Origin: Granulicella aggregans
GTDB taxonomy: Bacteria; Acidobacteriota; Terriglobia; Terriglobales; Acidobacteriaceae
Assembly (NCBI RefSeq): GCF_025685565.1
Contig: NZ_JAGSYE010000002.1
Coordinates: 1,116,001 to 1,180,000, forward strand
Length of the DNA: 64,000 nucleotides
Direction: 5' to 3'
Shown in pieces: positions 58,646-64,000 of this stretch (its first letter is position 1; each line of letters starts with the position of its first letter). The notes below the pieces were generated by a model that did not search any database, was not told the DNA's origin, and saw only the letters and a list, made by a program, of their open reading frames with translations. The position numbers were made by a program, and so were the translations under genes.

Positions 58646-59209
58646 CTAGAATTCGCGTCGATCGGGTGATTCGTCACCCGGACGTTCTCGATCAAACGGG
58701 ACTTTCGAAGGCAGATGGCTCGGATCGCTTTCAGGGGGGATCCTTCTCGGTTGTTGTCCCTCGATCTCTCTAGGTGATCCCACATCTCCCTCCAGAAGCC
58801 ATTTAGCGCTTCCATATCTTGCTCTGACATGGTCAGAAAGTTGAACCAACGCGTCCAGGAGCGCCTCGGGACGGCAGTGTTCATCGACCGCGACATCGTA
58901 AAGCTCGTCTTCGATATCCAGACCTGCATTATCAAAGATCATGATCCGCGCCACTGGCCAACGAGTTCTCACGCCTCGCGCCAGTGAGGCGAGAGTAGCT
59001 TTGCCAAAGCTCTGACTTAAGATTGCGACATTTACTTCGAGGTCCGGTGTCTGGGGAACCGGCTGATCTTCGTTCGAGACTGCCAGATAGCAATCGGCGG
59101 CAGCGAGAAATAGTGTTCTAGCGGCTAGTATGCCCGGATGTGGTTCGACGATTAACACCCCCGATGGAAGAGGCGCATAAGGTTTCGTTGACACCTGCTG
59201 AAGCTGCAT
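58646..59209 (-). CDS. Degenerate receiver-like protein
   Basis: A 187-residue protein from ATG 59209, with AAGGAG upstream. Residues about 15-110 follow a receiver-like alternation of strands and helices (SGVLIVEPHPGILAARTLFL, VNVAILSQSF, ARIMIFDNAGLD, YDVAVDEHCRPEALLDALVQ). However, the acidic pocket after strand 1 is reduced to EP and the phosphoacceptor Asp after strand 3 is replaced (LSQSF). The C-terminal 60 residues are polar, rich in Pro/Arg/Glu and probably disordered. If related to receivers it would act without phosphorylation. The family is not certain. Confidence 0.5.
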   Translation of the reverse strand: MQLQQVSTKPYAPLPSGVLIVEPHPGILAARTLFLAAADCYLAVSNEDQPVPQTPDLEVNVAILSQSFGKATLASLARGVRTRWPVARIMIFDNAGLDIEDELYDVAVDEHCRPEALLDALVQLSDHVRARYGSAKWLLEGDVGSPREIEGQQPRRIPPESDPSHLPSKVPFDRERPGDESPDRREF

Positions 59210-59743
59210 AAGTTCTCCTTGCCCTAAGCGAACTATGAGGCGCTCCATCCCTGTTATTGCTCGTGTCTAATTCTTTCGATTCCGATCTTGCTCACCTCGA
59301 AGTCGAAATTGAGCAAACATCTTTACCTGAGGAGTCTGCTCGCCCATCCTTTCGTGCGCTGTGCTCAATTGCACACCCGGCAATCTCCCTATGACGCCCA
59401 GTGGGCACCGAATCGGACCTAGACAAGAGGCTCACGCACAATAAGCCAGGAACGTTCTATCCCCAGCAACCCCGACCAAGGATGTCACTCGCACCTATTC
59501 ATCCGGATTCTTGCGATCGCTTAGGGCTTCAACGCCACTAGAAGTCTTGTCTCCCAGGACACCGTGCAATTCGTGAGCAATTGAACACAGAAGGCAACAT
59601 CTCTAACTGCTAGCTTTGGGCATAGTGAAGTCCTGTTCCCGTCTCTCGGCGAATATCTACATAAACAGGACTTGTCGACATTCAAAATAACCGTTTTTGG
59701 CGATTTCGAATCCACGCCCAATCAGCGCTAATGGAGGTGTATC
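59210..59743. other. Intergenic region upstream of the tricarballylate operon
   Basis: About 530 bases between divergent genes. A 66-codon minus-strand frame (59521-59721) has no ribosome site or family resemblance. No regulator gene or operator was recognised. Confidence 0.4.
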
Positions 59744-61099
59744 TTGGCAACGACCGCGGTAGAGCAACATCAGGCGACCAGACATTCGGCTGCTGCTCGC
59801 CTCGACCGCCTTCCGATCGGGTCGTTCCAGAAGCGCATCATGTGGCTCGTCGCGTATGTCTACTTCTTCGAATTAGGCGACCTCAACAACTTCGGCTTTG
59901 TCGCTCCTGAACTTCGCGTGCAATGGAAGCTTTCCATCGCAACCATCGGCCTCGTCACCTCCTCGGGATTCATTGGGATGTTCGTCGGCGCAATCAGCGG
60001 CGGCTGGATCTCCGACAAGATTGGGCGAAAGAAGGCGCTGCTTCTCACTACTGTCTGGTTCTCTATCTTTTCGCTGCTCAACGCCGGCGCCTGGAACCTC
60101 ACCGGCCTGCTGGCAACCCGCTTCCTGACCGGCATTGGATTGTCGTCGATGACAGTCGTCGCGATCACCTACATTACCGAGATGTTTCCGTCGAAGAAAC
60201 GTGGAGCCTACCAAGCGTGGGTCATGGTCATCGGACTTTTCGGCATTCCTTTGTCCGCGCTCGTTGCAGGGGAGTTGATCCCTCGCGCAAGTTACGGATG
60301 GAGATTCGTCTTCGCCTTTGGCGGCCTCGCCCTACTCATGCCTCTGTTCTCCGGACTCCTTGAAGAGTCGCCTCGTTGGTACGAGGCCCAGGGGCACAAC
60401 GATAAAGCCGACGCAGTCCTCGACCGAATCGAAGCGCGCTCTAAGAAGGACTCTAGGGCGGAGCTCCCATCGCTCGGATCCGACCCTGCAGCTGCGGCAA
60501 AACCTGAGAAGTTCAGCGATCTCTTCTCTAAGACCTATCGCGCGCGTAGCCTCATGTTCATCGGTCTCTTCGTCTTCCAGACTCTGGGCTTGTTCGGCTT
60601 CATGGCCTGGGTTCCCACGCTGCTCGCAACACGGGGATTTCCTGTCTCCAAGTCGCTGCTGTTTACCTGCCTCATGTACTTCGGAGCTCCCGTCGGAGCT
60701 CTGATCGCCGTGGCCGTCTCCGATCGCTGGGAACGTAAGTATCTCATCGCGATCTTCGCGGTCGTCATCGGCACCTTCGGCGTGGGATATGGCCTGAGCA
60801 CAGGGATAGTCCCCATCGTCGTCCTTGGCTTCTGCGTCGCCATGTTCATCCAGACGTTTGCCCCAATCCTCTATGCCTACTTGCCGGAGTGCTACCCCAC
60901 TGCGATTCGCAACTCAGGCTCTGGCATCGCCTATGGTGCCGGGCGTCTCGCCAACGGATTCGGCCCCATGCTGATTGCCCTCCTCTTTACCCACTACGGA
61001 TACAAGAGCGTCTTCGTCTACATCGCCGCAATGTGGGTGCTCGTCGCCATCATTGTCACCATCTTCGGACCCAAGACCAAGGATCTATCCCTCGCGTAG
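59744..61099 (+). CDS. MFS metabolite:H+ symporter (probable tricarboxylate importer)
   Basis: A 451-residue transporter with 12 predicted helices, starting at TTG 59744 with GGAGG upstream. MFS motif A is GGWISDKIGRKKALLL, with RFLTGIGLSSMTVVAITYIT and PSKKRGAYQAWVMVIGLFGI next, and the second-half copy VAVSDRWERKYLIAIFAVV. It groups with the metabolite:H+ symporter/sugar-porter-like branch. It lies immediately upstream of tcuA and tcuB and takes the place of tcuC, the tricarballylate carrier in enterobacteria; the substrate is therefore inferred from context. Confidence 0.85.
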   Translation: MATTAVEQHQATRHSAAARLDRLPIGSFQKRIMWLVAYVYFFELGDLNNFGFVAPELRVQWKLSIATIGLVTSSGFIGMFVGAISGGWISDKIGRKKALLLTTVWFSIFSLLNAGAWNLTGLLATRFLTGIGLSSMTVVAITYITEMFPSKKRGAYQAWVMVIGLFGIPLSALVAGELIPRASYGWRFVFAFGGLALLMPLFSGLLEESPRWYEAQGHNDKADAVLDRIEARSKKDSRAELPSLGSDPAAAAKPEKFSDLFSKTYRARSLMFIGLFVFQTLGLFGFMAWVPTLLATRGFPVSKSLLFTCLMYFGAPVGALIAVAVSDRWERKYLIAIFAVVIGTFGVGYGLSTGIVPIVVLGFCVAMFIQTFAPILYAYLPECYPTAIRNSGSGIAYGAGRLANGFGPMLIALLFTHYGYKSVFVYIAAMWVLVAIIVTIFGPKTKDLSLA

Positions 61100-61150
61100 A
61101 TGCAACACCCCAGCCACCGCTTCATCAACCTATCTTTGGAGAAAACGTTC

Positions 61151-62596
61151 ATGGACGATCTATCGGGCTTCGACGTCTTAGTTGTCGGCGGCGGCAACGC
61201 CGGACTCGCCGCCGCGTTGAGCGCACGAGAAGGCGGCGCAAAGGTCCTTCTGCTCGAAAGCGCTCCGCAATGGTTCCGTGCTGGAAACAGCCGCCACACC
61301 AGAGACCTCCGGTGTATGCACGACGCGCCCACCAAAGTCATGTCCGGCGCTTACACGGAAGATGAGTTCTACAAAGATGTTCTGAGTGTCACGCAGGGCA
61401 AGACGAACGAGCATCTCGCTCGCATGACGATCCGTGCTTCCACCGAATGCACCGAATGGATGGGTTCCTACGGGGTCCGTTTCCAGAAGGCCCTTGGCGG
61501 AACCCTCCAGCTCGGCCGCACAAACGCCTTCTTTCTCGGCGGCGGCAAGGCAATGATGAACGCCTACTACGACGCCGCCTACCGCGTCGGCGTTCGCGTC
61601 GTCTACAACGCCGAAGTCGTCGCCCTGAGAGTAGTCGATGGAGAGTTCCAAAGCTTGACCGCCCTTATCGACGGCAAGTCAACTACCGTCGTCGCCACGG
61701 CCGTAGTCGTATCTTCCGGCGGCTTCGAATCGAATCTCGAATGGCTCAAAGAAGCCTGGGGACCGATGGCGGACAACTTCCTCATTCGCGGCACTCCCTA
61801 TAACAAAGGTAAAGTCCTCAAGTGTCTTCTCGACCTCGGCATGGAATCGATCAGCGATGCCAGGGAAGGCCATATGGTCGCAATCGACGGCCGCTCGCCC
61901 AAGTTCGATGGCGGGATCGTGACCCGTCTCGACTGCGTCTCGCTCGGCATCGTCGTCAACAATAAGGGCGAGCGCTTCTACGACGAAGGTGAAGACTTTT
62001 GGCCGAAGCGCTATGCCATCTGGGGGCGTCTCGTCGCCGAGCAACCCGACCAGGTCGGCTACTGCTTCATCGACTCGAAGGCAATGGGGAAATTCATGCC
62101 TACTCTCTTCCCACCCTTCAAAGCAGAGACCATCGGCGAACTGGCTCAGGCCCTCAAGCTCCCGGCCGAACAGGTGGTGGAAACCATCAAAGCCTACAAC
62201 GACGCAGTTCAGCCCGGCACTTTCGACCACGAAACCCTTGACGACTGTAAGACGACGGGTCTGAAACCAGCAAAGACTCACTGGGCTCTCAAGATCGATC
62301 AACCTCCCTTCTACGCATACCCATTACGTCCTGGCATCACGTTCACCTATCTAGGGCTGATGGTCAACGACCGCGCCACGGTCTTGATGAAGGGTGGCAC
62401 GCGCTCAAAGAACATCTTCGCCGCCGGTGAAATCATGGCGGGAAACGTTCTCGGCATGGGCTATGCGGCGGGCATCGGCGTCACCATCGGAACCGTATTT
62501 GGACGGATCGCCGGCCGCGAGGCAGCCATGCAAGCTCTGAATCCCCAAGCCGCTTCACTCGCAACTCCCGAGGTAGCCATCCATGCTGTCCGCTGA
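61151..62596 (+). CDS. tcuA: FAD-dependent tricarballylate dehydrogenase TcuA-like
   Basis: A 481-residue flavoprotein from ATG 61151 (GGAG nine bases upstream); ATG 61100 directly after the transporter stop is an alternative. The FAD-binding Rossmann segment is VLVVGGGNAGLAAALSAREG, the body has GNSRHTRDLRCMHDAP and LNAYYDA-like MMNAYYDAAYRVGVRVVYNA, and the C-terminal flavin contact is ENI-like IFAAGEIMAGNVLGMGYAAG. This is the fumarate-reductase/TcuA fold. TcuA oxidises tricarballylate to cis-aconitate, passing electrons to TcuB. It overlaps tcuB by 14 bases. Confidence 0.9.
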   Translation: MDDLSGFDVLVVGGGNAGLAAALSAREGGAKVLLLESAPQWFRAGNSRHTRDLRCMHDAPTKVMSGAYTEDEFYKDVLSVTQGKTNEHLARMTIRASTECTEWMGSYGVRFQKALGGTLQLGRTNAFFLGGGKAMMNAYYDAAYRVGVRVVYNAEVVALRVVDGEFQSLTALIDGKSTTVVATAVVVSSGGFESNLEWLKEAWGPMADNFLIRGTPYNKGKVLKCLLDLGMESISDAREGHMVAIDGRSPKFDGGIVTRLDCVSLGIVVNNKGERFYDEGEDFWPKRYAIWGRLVAEQPDQVGYCFIDSKAMGKFMPTLFPPFKAETIGELAQALKLPAEQVVETIKAYNDAVQPGTFDHETLDDCKTTGLKPAKTHWALKIDQPPFYAYPLRPGITFTYLGLMVNDRATVLMKGGTRSKNIFAAGEIMAGNVLGMGYAAGIGVTIGTVFGRIAGREAAMQALNPQAASLATPEVAIHAVR

Positions 62597-63695
62597 GCTT
62601 CTCGAAGAGGGCCAACACCTGATGGCGGTATGCAACTCCTGCCGCTATTGCGAAGGCTTCTGTGCCGTCTGGCAGTCCATGGAGACGCGCACCGTCTTCG
62701 AGGAAAAGGATCTCAACTATCTCTCCAACCTCTGCCATAACTGCAGTGAGTGCTACTACTCATGCCAGTATTCGCCACCGCACGAGTTCGCCATCAACCC
62801 TCCCAAGACCTTCGCGAAGCTGCGTGTCTACACCTACGAGCTTTATGCCTGGCCTGGACCGATGGCAAAGGCATTCCATAGGAATGGCCTCAAGGTAACG
62901 CTCCTCACCGTGCTGATCCTCGTTGCCGTGATGACCTCCGCCAGCTTCCTCCTTGGCGGCCAGCTATTCATGACCGTCCACGACGGCAACTTCTACAAGA
63001 TCGTTCCTCACTCGGTCATGTCGATCGCCTTTGCCGTCGTGGGCTCTTTCTCCGCGCTAGCTCTGCTCATCGGCTTCCTCAGGTTCTGGCGCAACGTCGG
63101 CGAGTCCTACTCAACCCTCGCCAGTCCCGGTGCGCTCGCCACAACGGCGAAGGACATCTTCACTCTCGTTAACCTTGACAACGGCGGCGATGGCTGTAGC
63201 TACCCGCAGGAGAACAGCTCAGAGTCCTTGAAATGGTTTCATCACGCAACCTTCTATGGCTTCCTGTCCTGCTTGATCGCAACCACCCTCGGGGCCTTCG
63301 ACTACTTCGCCCTCGGTCAGCATGGGCCACCAGCTTTCACCAGCCTGCCGGTGATCTTCGGCACAGTTGGGGGAGTCGGACTCATCGTTGGCCCAATTGG
63401 GCTTTGGATCATGATGCAACGCCGTAACGAAGAGATCGTCGACAAGAGTCAGAACGGCATGGACCTCTCCTTCATCGTTCTTCTCGTAGCCATCAGCATC
63501 ACCGGCCTACTCTTGCTGGTCCTGCGTCAAAGTGCCGCTATGGGCAGCCTGGTGCTGATCCACCTATCTTTCGTCATGACACTCTTCCTCACCATGCCGT
63601 ATGGTCGCTTTGTCCATGGGATCTATCGCTCTGGAGCCCTGCTGAAGTGGTCGCTCGAGCGGTCGCGCCAAGCGAAGTCAAAAGCATCTGCTTAA
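62583..63695 (+). CDS. tcuB: TcuB-like Fe-S / membrane electron-transfer protein
   Basis: A 370-residue protein. The N-terminus has two ferredoxin-type clusters with regular CxxCxxCxxxC spacing: Cys17, 20, 23 and 27 (CNSCRYCEGFC) and Cys51, 54, 57 and 61 (CHNCSECYYSC). From about residue 105 there are six membrane helices with histidines (for example FHHATFYGFLSCLIA) that could hold haem. TcuB reoxidises the FADH2 of TcuA and sends electrons to the quinone pool. Its ATG lies within the last codons of tcuA. Confidence 0.92.
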   Translation: MLSAELLEEGQHLMAVCNSCRYCEGFCAVWQSMETRTVFEEKDLNYLSNLCHNCSECYYSCQYSPPHEFAINPPKTFAKLRVYTYELYAWPGPMAKAFHRNGLKVTLLTVLILVAVMTSASFLLGGQLFMTVHDGNFYKIVPHSVMSIAFAVVGSFSALALLIGFLRFWRNVGESYSTLASPGALATTAKDIFTLVNLDNGGDGCSYPQENSSESLKWFHHATFYGFLSCLIATTLGAFDYFALGQHGPPAFTSLPVIFGTVGGVGLIVGPIGLWIMMQRRNEEIVDKSQNGMDLSFIVLLVAISITGLLLLVLRQSAAMGSLVLIHLSFVMTLFLTMPYGRFVHGIYRSGALLKWSLERSRQAKSKASA

Positions 63696-63727
63696 TAGAT
63701 TCACCCGCACACGTTACACCCATGACA

Positions 63728-63761
63728 AAGAGCGAAATCCAGTCCACTGGATTTCGCTCTT
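63728..63761. terminator. Bidirectional terminator after tcuB
   Basis: Bases 63728-63743 and 63746-63761 pair perfectly (16 bases, nominal two-base centre). It lies between tcuB and the convergent MmgE/PrpD gene, with A-rich and T-rich flanks. Confidence 0.8.
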
Positions 63762-63799
63762 CGCTTTGCACCTACCATCGTTCCGCGCACAGTTCTTGA

Positions 63800-64000
63800 C
63801 TAGGCGTGTGCCAGGCGCCCCACGAAGGACTCGTTCAGGACTGCTACAAGATGCTTGATGCCGTTCAATTCCAGATGCGCGACAGCGTCCACAATCGCCG
63901 CACACTGCAGTTCGCTTGCATGTTGCGATGCGATGCCGTTGAACTTCGCAACCACCGTCTCCCATGACATGCGCCGGGTGTAGAACCCTTCGTAGTCATG
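63800..64000 (-). CDS. MmgE/PrpD-family protein, C-terminal end only
   Basis: The minus-strand frame is open from the window edge to TAG 63802-63800 and gives 66 residues: HDYEGFYTRRMSWETVVAKF, then NGIASQHASELQCAAIVDAV and ending SFVGRLAHA. The DYxGFxxRxMSWExVxxKF pattern is the C-terminal domain of MmgE/PrpD proteins, which include 2-methylcitrate dehydratase, cis-aconitate decarboxylase and related lyases. The catalytic N-terminal domain is outside the window. Convergence with the tricarballylate (cis-aconitate-producing) operon suggests a shared pathway. Confidence 0.75.
   Translation of the reverse strand, partial: HDYEGFYTRRMSWETVVAKFNGIASQHASELQCAAIVDAVAHLELNGIKHLVAVLNESFVGRLAHA

Noticed and set aside
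59521..59721. 66-codon minus-strand frame before the MFS gene, possible regulator
   Set aside because: No ribosome site, no helix-turn-helix and no family resemblance.

Overview
The window looks like a chromosomal segment of a subdivision 1 acidobacterium (Terriglobus, Granulicella or Edaphobacter type). The reasons are a 1181-residue Oar-like TonB receptor with an N-terminal carboxypeptidase-regulatory domain, a membrane-anchored protein with the acidobacterial winged-helix domain (about residues 27-115), MBG and L-type lectin fragments, many secreted glycosidases, and moderately high GC. No rRNA, tRNA, CRISPR array or intact insertion sequence was seen.

Layout. 0-5 kb: the end of a membrane protein, a small beta-barrel, a Spy-like periplasmic protein, a Ser-rich cytoplasmic protein with an A-B-A-B helical repeat, and a Tat-lipoprotein intradiol dioxygenase carrying Ig-like repeats. 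5.5-17 kb: a carbohydrate-scavenging neighbourhood with the TonB receptor, an HGSNAT-type acetyltransferase, a six-hairpin glycosidase, a winged-helix membrane protein (plus a broken paralogue) and a GH5 enzyme. 17-17.9 kb: two gene fragments butted together on opposite strands. 17.9-23.7 kb: DoxX, an exported gluzincin-like protease and a bufferin-type RiPP operon (Cys-rich precursor, terminator, MNIO/DUF692 enzyme, DUF2063 partner, exported DUF255 thioredoxin-fold protein). 24-28.1 kb: AraC and GNAT genes, then a gene graveyard with an internally deleted tyrosine recombinase, a frameshifted OmpA-type gene, and a decayed Spy-CpxR-CpxA-like envelope-stress locus.

30-53.7 kb is an energy and survival island. 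On the plus strand are slipin, universal stress protein, HAD phosphatase, phosphoketolase, class I aldolase and triosephosphate isomerase. On the minus strand is a complete N-type (probably Na+) ATPase operon atpDCQRBEFAG, followed by PPK2, phosphoglucomutase, glycogen phosphorylase, GlgX, a P3A-type proton ATPase and a small SHOCT protein. Together they mobilise glycogen, cleave sugar phosphates to acetyl phosphate, interconvert polyphosphate and nucleotides, and drive two ATP-powered ion pumps.

54-59 kb: small secreted and stress proteins, an aldo/keto reductase, a broken L,D-transpeptidase, a triple-BON protein and a degenerate receiver-like protein. 59.7-64 kb: a tricarballylate-type operon (MFS transporter, TcuA, TcuB) converging on the 3' end of an MmgE/PrpD gene.

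All start choices, motifs and frameshifts were read by eye; family names rest on recognised motifs, not on database searches.
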